Source: Paulownia fortunei
Lineage: Eukaryota > Streptophyta > Magnoliopsida > Lamiales > Paulowniaceae
Length of the DNA stretch: 64,000 nt
NCBI GenBank assembly: GCA_019321725.1
Contig: CM033106.1
Location: forward strand, 29,748,118-29,812,117
Direction of reading: 5' to 3'
The position numbers were made by a program, and so were the translations under genes. Position 1 is the stretch's first letter. Every line of letters starts with the position of its first letter. Under the pieces are notes generated by a model. It did no database searches, had not been told where the DNA came from, and saw nothing but the letters and a program-made list of their open reading frames with translations. This document shows positions 51,649 to 63,572 of this stretch, one piece after another.

Positions 51649-54600
51649 TCAAGCAGCAGGCATTGAGGTAGAGAGAACCAAATAAGTCAAATATTGAAGT
51701 CCATCCTGCATTTTACCCACAGCTGTGCTATGATCAGCACAAAGATGTTCTGTGAATGCACTGGCCTTCTCCTGGACTGATTTCTGAGGAAGAACTTGTG
51801 AGTCAGCAGCAGCACTTTTAATGGCTGCTAAATATGCTTCTGCTACATCTGATATGCCTGAGCAGATCAGTGAGACTAAAATCATTAAAAAGAAAGGAAA
51901 ACATCTGATGTGCTTTGTTACAGATTTTTGTCAAAACATATTTACGAACAGCATGGGAAAAAATCTGTAATGGTAGAGCACATCGCCAATAGTTAAGCTA
52001 AAGTAGCCAAATTGTATGTATAGATTATCTTGATAATTTGAAACTTATAACTGTTTATCAAACTCCAAAATCCTTCATGAACATATCAAAGCAGCTACTA
52101 GATTGATGTGCTCACACAGATTGTGAAGCATAAAGCTTCACACTCACTAAAAGACTTATTACTGAGAGAACCTCAGTCTTTCACAATTACTAGATTATTT
52201 TCAAGCAAATAAATTTACAAGGATGGCACATGCACAAGATTTAATGAGGACAAACTGTTCATAGTTTCCACCTCAAGCAGAAGTAAAATGACCAACTATA
52301 AACTAAGGTAAAGAATATCTAAGATAAAATTTACCAGTAATGAAACTGTTGAAAACTGCTTCCATATTTCCAGTCATTGATTGAGCCTTTGTTCTGATTA
52401 TCTTAGCTCTTTCCACAGAATCCTCAGGCCAATCAAACTTCATTGTTTCATCCTCAATCTCGTGATCTTGCACTTTGTTTGCATTTGATATGATGGACTT
52501 CCCAAGCATCAGCAGTTGAGTTACCGCAAAACAGCACATTTCAGAAAGCCTCTGCAAAGAGGCAAAAGGGATCAATTACATAAACACTACAAGACCTTGA
52601 ACTTGTTAATTATTCAATGACAACATTTCTGCAGTAACTAAAACAACTCATCTGCATACATGAACACCCTCTGAATGAAGAGCATCAAGCCTCCCAGAAG
52701 TTCTCTGAATTATGTCATTTGGAGCCAGTCCAGCCAAAGCACTTGCAAAACTGCAAAAGATCAGAGGCTGTTATAGCTCTATATATAAAATCTTGTTTTA
52801 ATCCTTGAATTCTGAAAATTGTATGCAGGGATGGTTATAAAAATATGGAAAAAGGACAAAGGAAAAAGTGCGACTATCTGTTGATCTCTCCGTATAAGAT
52901 GCCACAGTTTGGCTACCAACAGTCAACACTACCATTAACCTAACCAAATTTTACAATACTATTAGTAATAAAACAAAGTAGATCATTTCACAGAATAAAA
53001 ATGCCAGGAGATGCATCAAAAGGATTTTTGCAGTTAAGGCATCAGAATCTTTGTTTTCAAACCATAATATGTTGGACATGCGGATGTAAGCAAGATAATA
53101 CAGATGACCTTTAGAGATATAACTAAAAAAACTTTAGAAGTAGCTCTGAAAGGTGTAAAGTCCCAGTTCAAGGCAGGCTTGAGAAGTGGTCAATAAAAGA
53201 ACTGCCATTTTACATCTCTAACAAGGAAACAATGGTTCAATGAGTTAGTAGACCTTTGATAAACAAAGGAAAAACTGAAACTTAATACATAATAATTAGA
53301 CACAAAGAATGAAGAGCTACAACTGTAGTACCTGTGCATGAAGCTTACAATACTTAAATAGTCACAATATTATCCAATAGTTCAGCAGCATGGGCATAAA
53401 AGAAACAAAAAGAAGTATTGTAACTATCTAAGTACGGCCAAGCTACATAACTAGAGGATAATATTATCTTTGAAAAACAAAAAGATGGAACAACAACAAT
53501 TCAGCAGCCTTACGAACGCTGGCTTTAAGTATGTCCATGCATCAGATGAAACAACAACAAGACATATACAAAGCCAATCGCCATTTTCAAAACATATGGT
53601 AAGATTCACCTGAAGTTTAAAGTTGAGCTAAAACCCATGGGAACTAATCCCTTGAGAAGGAAGAGTCAGGAGATAGTCACTCGCATGCACATGCAATCAG
53701 CAACAATTATATGGAGGACTAAATATGATATCAGAAGACTACCCTCAACCACATCAAAGTTTACACTACTTCACACCTACAACAGACTAAAGATTTGAAA
53801 CTAAAAGAAACAAAGAAAACTCGAGGCAAATTTACCCAGCAGCCAATTCAGCAGCCTTACGAACGCTGGAATCATGTAATTTTTTCAATTCATCGATGCT
53901 GTCATCATTTCCAGCCTCTATTTTCTTCCCTTTTTCTGAGTCTGAAACATTTCCATCAAGTTCAGCACCCAAGTCAAATATGTGTTGGACTTCTTTAAGC
54001 TTTCCATCATAAATAGACTTTTGTTCAGAAGAGAGTTTAGCCTTTCTTCGGTTATATAATAGTGCATAATGGTTGGATAATGCCTCCAACTCCTACAAGG
54101 AAAGATGACAAACATTTAAAACAATCAATTTAGAGCCAAATGCATATACAGATGAATACTTTGAACCTAGTAGATAGATACCTCCAACTGCTCTGGACCT
54201 CCGTAGATATAAAAGCATCTGTCGAATGTAATTTCTTCAAATAATTGATCTTCATCTATTATTCCATCAAATTTTTCCTCAACCTGAATACCAGTTTCTG
54301 AGATTAAAAGATCCATCGTTTCTTTTCCAACTTGCTCAAGAACTTGCATACCCTTTGCTGTAAAAGCTTTTCCAGTCTGCATAACATAACCAAGACTGAG
54401 AAATTGGACCACAACTCTGGAAAAGTTAAAACAAACAGAGATGCTAGTTCAACCTCTAACAAAGATGGTGCAACAGAACCAGTTGACCCAGGTAGACCAC
54501 CGTGTTGAATTGAATCAGCTAAATTTGAAGCTGAATTCTCAATCCTAGGAGAAATAGAAAATGATCCAGGATCAGCAATTGTAGAACTAAGCCAAAACTT

Positions 54601-57600
54601 AGCTCAGAATAATTATTTTAGTGATACCACACCATCATTCCAATTATCCCACAAAGGACACAGAATTCTTTAGTATGATGTTGCCAATAAATGATAAACG
54701 AAAGGCTGCACAATGAACCTCAAGTAAAGCAGAGAATACATGATAAATATAACCATAAGTTTCAAGATTAAATAGAACTAGAAAGCATTACAAAGGATCA
54801 GGTATGAGGCTTTTTTGGCAAAATATTGTAATCAAATAAAACATTTACCAAAATACCGTCCAATGTAAAGTGATTAAGTTTTTATGGCAAAACGTCAATC
54901 CTGATGACGCTTTCACCAAATTTTTAATTTTTTTCTTTTAATACATAAAGAAAGCGTTAGGCAACCCAACGCTATATTAAAATTTTCTGAAAACTGAAGG
55001 CATTAGTAGCCTTGACGCCTTCCTTTTCTGCTTTTTTTTTTTTAATTTCTGTTTGAAATTTCATTAGTGGCCGACACCTGTCAAAAGCTTTTCAGAAAAA
55101 AAAAAAAAAAAAAACAGCATGCTTTTCAGAAAGAATCTTTTCAGCTTTTCAATTCTGAAAAAGCATGAAGTCACGGGGTTAAAAAGGAAAGCGTTTGGCG
55201 CCGTAACGCTTTCTATTTAATTCTGAAAAAGAAGGCGTTTCTTTAAAGTTTTTTTTTTTTAAAAAAATTGTCGACAGCTGCACATTTTTCATCAGTTGAA
55301 TTAATATTTTTGATCGTTTCCACGCCTTTTCAGGCATCAATCAACTCAGCATCAGCTTTCCGGATTCCCAAGACAATCAAAATTGACCAAGGCATTGAAC
55401 TGAAAGCGTTTATGGCGGCTAACGCATTAGTTTGAATTCCGAAAAAGAAGGCGTCACCTATCATAACGCCTTCCTTCAAAATTTCTTTTTTTTAAAAAAA
55501 AAAATGTAGTCAGTTGTTCCATTTCCAGGCATCAATCAATTCATCAGCACAACAAATGCACACCATCAGCCTTGTGTATTTGAATGGGAACAGCCTTCTT
55601 CTTTCTTCACTTCACCTAACCATTTCTTCTTCATCATCAACATTTATTTTGCATTCACCCACCATTTCTGCATTACTGCATTTCTACATTCACTAACAGA
55701 GAAAGGAAAGAAAAAAAGAGTTATTCTCTAGCCCTACCACCACTCCACCTACCGGCAACAGCATACAGAGAGCAGCGGTGGCAGAAGTTGTTTGGAAGGT
55801 AATTATTATTGTGTTAGTATTATCGTTTTGATTTTATAAAATTTATTTTTAGTACTCATTCAAATTTTAAATTGTTAGGTAGTTCAACTTACATCCTGAA
55901 AGCGGTGACAAAAAAGTCCCCACAGTAGCAATATCATAAGGTAAATTTTCTCTTAAATATTAATATTTATAATTTTTTCATTGTTTCTGTTAGAATGTGA
56001 TTATTTATTGCTTATGTTTATATTTATTTTATTTGACAATGTGTATTATGCTATGAAGAAAGAAAGTAAATAATTAGTACATTTTAAATTATCTATTTGA
56101 GCTTGAAATAAAAATCATGAGGTACACATCTTTTTCTGATAGCATAGAATGTAAATTTTATATTTTATGTTAATTTATTTACTATTTAAAATATTATTTC
56201 TACAATATTTGAATCCACAGCGAAATAATATCCCAATTTCAAAATACAGTGTACACCCAATAATAAATAAATTTTAATTCCAAAAAATTAACATAAAATA
56301 TAAAATTTATGTTCTATAATATCATAAAAAGATGTCTTCCTCGTGATTTTATTTCAAGCTCAAATAGATAATTTAAAAAGTACTAATTATTTACATTCTA
56401 TTATTATAACATAGTACACATTGTCAAATAACATAAATATCAGCATAAGCAATAAATAATCACATTATAACAGAACTAATGAAAAGATTATAAATATTAA
56501 TATTTAAGAAAAAACTTACCTTATCATATTGCTACTGTGAGGGTTTTTTTGTCACCGCTTTCAGAATGTATTATCACCACTTTCAGGATGTAAGTTGAAC
56601 TACCTAATAATTTAAAATTTGAATGAGTACTAAAAATAAATTTTATAAAATAAAAACAATAATACTAACATAATAATAATTACCTTCCAAACAACTTCCG
56701 TCGCCGCTGCTCCCCGTATAATGTTGTTACCAGTAGATGGAGTGGTAGTAAAGGTTGAGAATAACTCTTTTTTTTCTTTCTCAGTTAGTGAATGTAGGAA
56801 TGCAGGAATGCAGAAATGGTGGATGATGCAAAAGAAATGTTGATAATGAAGAAAAAATGGTTAGGTGAGATGAAGAATGAAGCGAAGAAAGAAGAAGGTC
56901 GTTCCCATTCAAATACACAAAGTTGAAGGGTGTGCATTTGTTGTGCTGATGAATTGATTGATGCTTGAAAAAAGCCTGGAAACGGAACAACTATCTACAA
57001 CTTTTTAGGAAAAATAATTTCGAAGGAAGGCGTTATGACTAGTGACGCCTTCTTTTACAGAATTCAACCAAAGTGTTAGCCGCCATAACGCTTGCAGTTC
57101 AATGCCTTGGTCGACTATAATTGTCATGGGAATCCAAAAAGCTGATGGTGAGTTGATTGATGCATAAAAAATGCATGAAAATGGTAAAAAATATTAATTC
57201 AGCTGATGAAAAGTGTGCAACTGTCAACAACTTTTGAACAAAAAAAAGAAAAAAAAACTTTAAAGAAAGCGTTATGGTTCATAACGCCTTTTTTTCCAGA
57301 ATTAAATGGAAAGCGTTACGGCGCCAAACGCCTTCCTTTTCAACCCCGCAACCTTCATGCTTTTTTAGAACTGAAAAACCAAAAAGATTCTCTTTGAAAA
57401 GCATACAGTTTTTTCTGAAACCTTTCGACAGTTAGTGACAGTTGTCAACCACTAGTGAAAATTCAAATAAAAATTAAAAAAAAAAACAGAAAAGGAAGGC
57501 ATCAAGGCTACTAACGCCTTCACTTTTCAAAAAAATTTAATATATATTTATATCAAAGCGTTAGGTCGCCAAACGCTTTCAATCGAAAGCGTTGGGCTGC

Positions 57601-60411
57601 CTAATGCTTTCTCTTTATATCAAAAAAACAAATTAAAAATTTGGTGAAAGCATCATAACGATTGACGCTTTGCCATAAAAACTTAATCACTTTACATTGG
57701 ACGGTATTTTGGTAAATGTTTCATTTAATTACAATATTTTGCCAAATAAAAAACCTCAGGTACGAAACCCAAGAAAGGGAAAGAGAAGCACACATGAACA
57801 ACCTTCTCAAAGAACTAAACAGCATAAAAAGTTGTTGTAATATAGTTGTATTATTACTCTGGAGTACGTTATAAAATGCTGCATATTATATGTCGTTCAA
57901 TTTAAATCTCAACTAGACACAACAAACTTGTTGTTTAACACCAATCGAGGGAAATAAGCCATTGATTTCCAATTAATCAGTCAAATCTTCCAAGGCATGC
58001 ACGCCATCCACCTCACATCAAATGCATCTTTGTCATACTAAAATTACATGAAATCTTCTACACAGGACTTCCAGGGATACTAAATAAGAACTTCAAACCG
58101 AGAACACTAATGTCATTGTTTTCATTTATTTTTAAATACATTTTTGGGAAACATGTGTGGAGAAAAATATGCACATATTAAACTGACACATCAAATATGA
58201 TTTAACTAAAGTTTTAAATTCACAAATTCCCAATTACCAACTCCAATTAAATAACCCTCTAGATGGCAATGTAAGCATGCCCACTATAATAGCATGCCTT
58301 TAGCTCCAATTAAACAGCCGTTCATGTTTTCTAGTAAAATGCAACCAATAAATCGGCAACTACGTTAAAAATATTCACTGCTATCCTTACATACTTATGA
58401 ACCAAAGTGGCTCCCCCTTTCCATGCAGTTCCAAGAGCTTGCCAAGCTCCTGAAGCAAAAGATTCCACTGATGTATCAAATACCTTCAAACCCTGCATGT
58501 ACAGTACGGAAACTCACTTATGGTATATGGAAATTAAATAGTTTTTGCAAATAGCAACTGGCATGTCTCTGCACATTTTTACTGACAGCATCCACAAAGT
58601 AAAAACAAATTAAAATCTTGAACAGATGGTTGTGACATTAAGAGAAAAAGGGAGAAGGAAAGAGAGAAAAGAAGTAAGTCAAATAACATCTTACTTATAT
58701 ATCTCATGACCTACCTGGCCAAGGAAGGATTCTTCGCTGGCTTTCTCTAGTTTATCCAGAGCTGCTTCGCGCCGTTCATCATTCTCGTCATCACTTTCCT
58801 CTTCAACAGCAGATACTTCTGTACCTTCCTCCTTAGAAGATTCTGAATCTTCAGCCATAGTCTCTGAAATGCTCTTTGCGGCTGTCCTAGCAGCCTCAAC
58901 AGCCTACATTCACAAAATATACGACTCAAACAAACAGCAATAGAAACTCATATGAATTGATCCGAGTATCAAAAATAGAAAATACAGTATAGTTTATGCA
59001 TCAGGTCTCAGAATCCCAAACAGAAGTGACTAGGCCAAAAGGAAGAAAAAAACAGTGGTGTCAATACCATTTTCGGTGATTATCAACTGGCAATATAATG
59101 TGCATTCTAAGAGCACATTTCAATGTATATTTACTTGCCAAGTGATTGACAAATTCCAAATACTAATTAAAAGTGTGGCCATGTTAAAGGCATATACTTC
59201 AGATATTACTAAGAATATGCCAAAATAGAACATGAGAGTAGAGAAGGGATTCCTAAAATATTGGCAGCGAATACATATTATCACGATGGAGGATTAATTT
59301 GCTGTATCCAGCAAACCAATGGATGATTACTGTAGTAACATGATTTATCTAAAGCATATGGAACAATAGTTTGTTTGTTTTCAATTTCATGCCAGCCAGA
59401 TTTTCCCTTTTCTGAATGCAGATAAAAGAAAAAATTAACAGAAAGAGAAACCTAAATTCAAAAGAGCCACTTGGACAAGTTTGAATCAAGTCTTATCATG
59501 CGTTGCATAGCACATCAATATACTGAGTTACATTTATTTAGTTCTCCCTCATACTACTGGAGTCTAAGCTTGGAGTAGGTCCCCACAATCATGTCCGAAT
59601 TTACCTAGCTCTTGGAGTAGGTCCCCACAAGCTTGGAGTAAAATATCTCTAGACAAGAAAAGATACTTTGGCAGCGGTTAATTAATAACGTTGGCATAAG
59701 ATTTTCTGACCTGACCATATTTCCAAAACACAACAGACCAGATTTGCACATCGACTATAAAGAAGCAGTCAACTACTCCAGAAAAATATAATATATAAGC
59801 TTGACAATCTGGTGAGTTAATATTAGACTTATTACCAGTACTAATGCATAATCCCAATGAATTTATAAGCCAAATTAAACTGCAGTATAATGACTAAGCA
59901 CCATTCTGGCGCATTCCCTGATGAACATTACGAACCATTAACAAGTTAATAATACCACTGAACCAGAGCTTTTAGATCAAAATATCTTCTCATCTCCAAT
60001 ACATTACCAAAAGGAAGAAAAACAAAAAAATAACTATATTTACCCAAGTCAATCACACACGAACTCCAACTTCAGTTAAACAAAAACCACTGTCTATATT
60101 TCAAATACGAATAACAATAGTCTCAACCTAACTAATCAAAATAAACGCAAGTAAAATAAGTGTGTGTAACATCTCAAACAGATTACTGGTTTCCAAGCGT
60201 GAAAGACACATACATTGCGAGAGATCTCTTCAGTGGCCATAGTAGCAACTTTCTGAAGATCTGACAGATAAGAAAGTGGAGAAAAGCCCCATCCGCCCCA
60301 TCCACCGCCGGTTTCTTTCACCGGTAAAGGCTTTGCTTCCTCAGCGGCGGCCCTTTCTTCCAATTCGGGCTCGATTTCTGAGTCAGAAGGCTTCTTCGAG
60401 TTGTCAGCCAT
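51649..60411 (-). CDS. FAM114/NOXP20-like (DUF719) protein
   Basis: Plant member of the FAM114A (NOXP20) family; cellular role not established. Nine exons: 60214-60411, 58715-58903, 58395-58492, 54454-54544, 54182-54376, 53836-54092, 52660-52750, 52335-52551, 51649-51857; 1,545 bp, 514 aa. ATG is at 60409-60411 (MADNSKKPSDSE); the TTG upstream is not used. Seen: acidic N-terminus, the hallmark GGGWGGWGFSPLSYLSDLQK (about 35-54), an acidic Ser/Glu stretch (about 80-110), SFASGAWQALGTAWKGG (about 138-155), ETMDLLISETGI, FDRCFYIYGGPEQLE, and a mostly helical C-terminal half ending LVLSTSMPAA. Exon 3 must end at CATAA/gtatgt to give K-IENSA; the later GT would create a stop. Intron 3 (54545-58394, 3.85 kb) contains a 2.95 kb inverted-repeat element. 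Coding sequence is intact. Confidence 0.88.
53499..53869 (-). repeat. 25-bp exon fragment duplicated in adjacent intron
   Basis: The 25 bases at 53845-53869, within exon 6 of the FAM114-like gene, recur exactly at 53499-53523 inside intron 6, 346 bp away and in the same orientation. A splice acceptor is not obvious at the intronic copy. Confidence 0.85.
54808..57755. mobile_element. 2.95 kb foldback (long-TIR, Mutator-like) element
   Basis: The left arm (54808 to about 56190) and right arm (about 56290 to 57755) are reverse complements with modest divergence, leaving a loop of roughly 100 bp. Ends read GGCTTTTTTGGCAAAATATTG and, inverted, GGTTTTTTATTTGGCAAAATA. Flanks TCAGGTATGA (54798-54807) and TCAGGTACGA (57756-57765) form a 10-bp target duplication with one mismatch, in the 8-11 bp range typical of Mutator-like elements. 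No transposase is present. Each arm holds a short frame (55514-55696 plus; 56781-56990 minus) that is the same sequence inverted, and several smaller hairpins of the type GAAAGCGTT...AACGCTTTC. Superfamily assignment is inference from duplication length and long terminal inverted repeats. Confidence 0.88.
54950..55490. repeat. Serial small hairpins in the left foldback arm
   Basis: At least five units spaced about 40-200 bp pair an AAAGCGTT/GAAGGCGT half with an inverted AACGCTTTC/AACGCCTTC half. Examples lie at about 54951-54981, 55005-55035, 55188-55216, 55405-55432 and 55446-55475. The same set recurs inverted in the right arm (about 57020-57640). Confidence 0.75.
59570..59640. repeat. Short direct repeat in FAM114-like intron 1
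   Basis: The motif CTTGGAGTAGGTCCCCACA occurs at about 59570 and again about 43 bp later within the first intron. No function evident. Confidence 0.7.
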
Positions 60412-61355
60412 CAAGAAAAAAAAAATTATTTCGGATATATCAAGAATTTAAAGATATCTTTGGGATGAATTTAAGTGAGATTGGATTCCCACTAATTTTG
60501 GGGAATTTTCTGATAGCCAATTTTTGTGATTTTTGTCTTTATATTTTGAACGAAAAAGCCCTCCCCATCTGTGGAATGTTGATCTATTTCAACGTGTTCT
60601 TGAAGAAACGGTAACGTTTACTTCCATACGTCGTCGTCTGTCAGTTTTAAAGATGATCATTGATATTGCTCGTTTCCACTAACAACTTTAGTCTTTCAGA
60701 ATCACGTTTTCAAACTAATAATTACCGCAAAAAAATTACCACTTATGCAATTACTTATTTCTTATGCTAGAACTAATATCGACTTATTATTTAATGGAAT
60801 AAGTTACATAATTTAATTTAATTTTATAATAAATAATTGCTTTTGCAAGAGAAAATAACAATGAGATTGCACAAAATGAGTAATATGAAATCTTTTTTCT
60901 CAAATTCAAAATATTGTATTTAGATATATATGTACCAAAAGGAATGTTACTAAATTTCCAACATATGTTTTTCTGTCAAGTAATACTTTAATATTTGTAA
61001 ATTAATGATAATTAAAACTACTTAGGAAAGATTCTACTACAAACCCGATTTACAAGTAATTTTAAACTATACGTTTAGCACCTCTCAAACTGCAACAATC
61101 TGTGTTTTTTTACTTTGAGGTCGTCATTGGAATGTGATACTTAAGAAATTCAGGCAGCAGAACGACAACGTGCATGGATTAATTAGAAATGGTGATGTAA
61201 TTTTGTTTGTGGAAATAAATTGCTATGAGAGAATGGACAAAACTAGTTTAAACCTAAAAAATGGCAAGACAAAACTTACGAAGTGAGTTTGTACATTGAT
61301 TTTTGGACTACTACTGGTGCAAAAGAATATAAAAAAGACGAAAATATAAAGCTCT
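60412..61355. other. Intergenic: FAM114-like promoter and LRX 3' region
   Basis: Both flanking genes are on the minus strand, so this is the 5' region of the FAM114-like gene and the 3' region of the extensin. A plus-strand frame at 60276-60614 is mostly antisense to exon 1 and is not considered real. No repeat recognised. Confidence 0.6.
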
Positions 61356-63572
61356 TTAATAGCCCGGGATAGCTGGCGGAGGGGGGGATTTGTAACTGGC
61401 GCCCAAGTGATCCGGGATTCTGAATGGTGCGAAAACTATAGAAGGTGGTGATAGTTGAGGTACTGGTGGTGGTGGTGAGAAGACTGGAGGTGGAGGGGAG
61501 TAGACTGGAGGCGGTGGGGAGAAGACAGGTGGTGGAGGTGAGTTGACAGGAGGCGGTGGGGGTGGAGGAGATTGCACTGGTGGTGGTGGTGACAGAGGGG
61601 GTGGAGAGTGGACAGGTGGTGGAGGGGGAGAATGCACTGGTGGGGGTGGAGAGTGGACTGGTGGTGGAGGGGGTGGAGAGTGGACAGGTGGTGGAGGGGG
61701 TGAATGCACTGGTGGGGGTGGAGAGTGGACAGGTGGTGGAGGGGGTGAATGAACTGGTGGGGGTGGAGAGTGGACTGGTGGTGGAGGAGGTGAATGCAGC
61801 GGTGGTGGTGGTGATGGTGATGGTGGGGGTGGAGAGTGGACAGGTGGTGGAGAGTGGACAGGTGGTGGAGGTGGTGACGGTGGGGGTGGAGAGTGGACAG
61901 GTGGTGGAGGAGGTGATCCTGATGGTGGGGGTGGAGAGTGGGTAGGTGGTGGTGGTGAGAGGTCAGTTGGAGGGGGTGATTGCACTGGTGTTGGTGGAGG
62001 AGAGAATACAGGTAGTGGTGGTGGTGGTGGTGGTGGGGAAGAAATAGGAGAAAGTGGTGGCTTGAATCGAGGTGGAGGCGAGGCAACAGGGGGCGGAGGT
62101 GATTGGTACGATGCACCTATTGTTGGTGGAAACGATATTGCCGGTTCAGGAGCAGGAACTGGACTTTTTGGAAGTTGTGGTGAAGGGGAAACCTTTGGTG
62201 GGCGGGGTGTTGGTATAGGTGTTGTCGTGGGCTTGGGAGCTGGAGCTGGTTCAGATTTTGGACTTGGCCTAGCCTTTGACGGAGCTTCAGGCTTTGGCTT
62301 TGGTTTCGATGGAGTATCTTGTTTTGGGTGCTTTGGTTTCGACGGAGTATCTTCTTTTGGGGGCTTTTGCTTCGGCGCCCCTTCAGCTGTTGTGGATCTA
62401 CAGCTTGCACTGCAATCCACCTTTTTGCTCAAAACTATGCGGCACTCCTTTTCGGATCTCTGGTGTTTCTCCTGTGGGAAACAATTGTTCTTTTCATCCA
62501 GCACAAGCCCTGGCAGCGCGTTGGGATAGCAAGCTGGATCCTTAGCATCAAAATAGTTGAAAGAGAATGTGAAATTCTTCAAACTTGGTAACGTGCAAAC
62601 GCTTTCAGGTATCCTGCTTCTGAACTTATTTTTTGCGATGTTGATGATTTCCAGACTCTGCAAGTACTCCATGTCTTTGGGCAAGTCCCCAATGAAGTTG
62701 TTCTTGCTGATGTCGAAAACCGTTGTTGTGTTCAACAGGGTGATTTCTTCTGGCAAGCAGCCAGAGAGATTATTGTGCGACAGGATTAACTCGTCCAACT
62801 TGCCTGCCATCTTGCCAATGCTGCTCGGAATGCACCCTGTTAACTTGTTGTCGGAGAGCACCACCACTGAAGCCGGGGAGTTGCCAAAGTTCTCGGGGAT
62901 GGTAGAGTGAAACCTATTGCTGTTCAAGAAAATGGCATCAAGCTGCTTGTCGAATAATTCTGGAGGCAATGCCCCTTCAAAATCATTGAACCTGAGATCA
63001 AGGTACTTGAGGTCTGGAAGTCCTAGCACAACCTTTGGGAAAGGTCCCACGAAACGGTTGTTGCTCAAATCCAGCTCGTAAAGAAGCGATAGCTTCGCAA
63101 TGGTCTCGGGAACGACTCCACAAAACCTGTTGGAGTTTAAATGGAGGAGGCTGATGTCAGTCAGGTTCCCAATCTCATCAGGGAGGTGTCCCGCAATGTC
63201 TGCATGGTTCAGGTCAATGCCAGCAACCACAGTGAGGTTGGCATCGTCGAGTGCCTTTTCACAGAAGACACCATTGTAGGCACAGACGTCATGACCCACC
63301 CAATTGCCGGTGAAGTTCGTCGGATCAGAATAGATGGCCTTCTTCCATGCCTGGAGGGCTTCATATGCATTTTTGAGCCTGGAATTGCAGAATGTGATGT
63401 TAACATCTATGAATGCATAATCTTTGGGAAGATCACGGGCGAAAGTTAAAAGCTGGCGATGTGCAATATGAGCTGCTTCGCCATCAGTTATTGCATGAGA
63501 GAAGGAAGAGAAGGAGAGAAGGGAGAGGAATAGAAAGCAGCCGAAAGGCTTCATTTTCTGAGGGTTTGCCAT
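61356..63572 (-). CDS. Leucine-rich repeat extensin (LRX/PEX family)
   Basis: Cell-wall protein that, in characterised LRX members, binds RALF peptides and links wall sensing to FERONIA-type receptors. A single exon of 738 aa. Start ATG is at 63570-63572; an in-frame ATG at codon 7 (63552-63554) is an alternative. Domains: signal peptide (1 to about 27, FGCFLFLSLLSFSSFSHA), N-terminal domain with the GHDVCAYNGVFC Cys motif, about ten LRRs (about 115-345), a Cys-rich hinge (ACYP...NNCFP...CRI...CSASC, about 345-393), a Lys/Pro linker (KPKPEAPS), then an extensin domain of SPPPP and SPPPPPVHSPPPP repeats to the end (AIPGY). The Ser-Pro(3-5) runs are expected to be Hyp-rich and O-glycosylated; YSPPPP near the end is a possible cross-link site. 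Whether it is vegetative LRX or pollen PEX cannot be decided from this sequence alone. Confidence 0.95.
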   Translation of the reverse strand: MANPQKMKPFGCFLFLSLLSFSSFSHAITDGEAAHIAHRQLLTFARDLPKDYAFIDVNITFCNSRLKNAYEALQAWKKAIYSDPTNFTGNWVGHDVCAYNGVFCEKALDDANLTVVAGIDLNHADIAGHLPDEIGNLTDISLLHLNSNRFCGVVPETIAKLSLLYELDLSNNRFVGPFPKVVLGLPDLKYLDLRFNDFEGALPPELFDKQLDAIFLNSNRFHSTIPENFGNSPASVVVLSDNKLTGCIPSSIGKMAGKLDELILSHNNLSGCLPEEITLLNTTTVFDISKNNFIGDLPKDMEYLQSLEIINIAKNKFRSRIPESVCTLPSLKNFTFSFNYFDAKDPACYPNALPGLVLDEKNNCFPQEKHQRSEKECRIVLSKKVDCSASCRSTTAEGAPKQKPPKEDTPSKPKHPKQDTPSKPKPKPEAPSKARPSPKSEPAPAPKPTTTPIPTPRPPKVSPSPQLPKSPVPAPEPAISFPPTIGASYQSPPPPVASPPPRFKPPLSPISSPPPPPPPLPVFSPPPTPVQSPPPTDLSPPPPTHSPPPPSGSPPPPPVHSPPPPSPPPPPVHSPPPVHSPPPPSPSPPPPLHSPPPPPVHSPPPPVHSPPPPPVHSPPPPVHSPPPPPVHSPPPPPPVHSPPPPVHSPPPPPVHSPPPLSPPPPVQSPPPPPPPVNSPPPPVFSPPPPVYSPPPPVFSPPPPVPQLSPPSIVFAPFRIPDHLGASYKSPPPPAIPGY
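61436..62060 (-). repeat. Extensin-coding tandem repeat array
   Basis: Imperfect units of roughly 36-48 bp encode PPPPPVHSPPPPVHS-type peptides within the LRX gene. The repetition makes this stretch prone to length change and to assembly collapse. Confidence 0.85.

Noticed and set aside
60276..60614. 112-codon plus frame
   Set aside because: Overlaps exon 1 of the FAM114-like gene antisense and has no domain.
61543..61945. Gly-rich plus-strand frames (CTGGGGEWTGGGG type)
   Set aside because: Exact antisense of the Pro-rich extensin repeat; repeat composition alone keeps the frame open.
61436..62116. His/Leu-rich minus-strand frame of 226 codons
   Set aside because: Alternative frame of the extensin repeat; the main frame continues a clear LRX protein.
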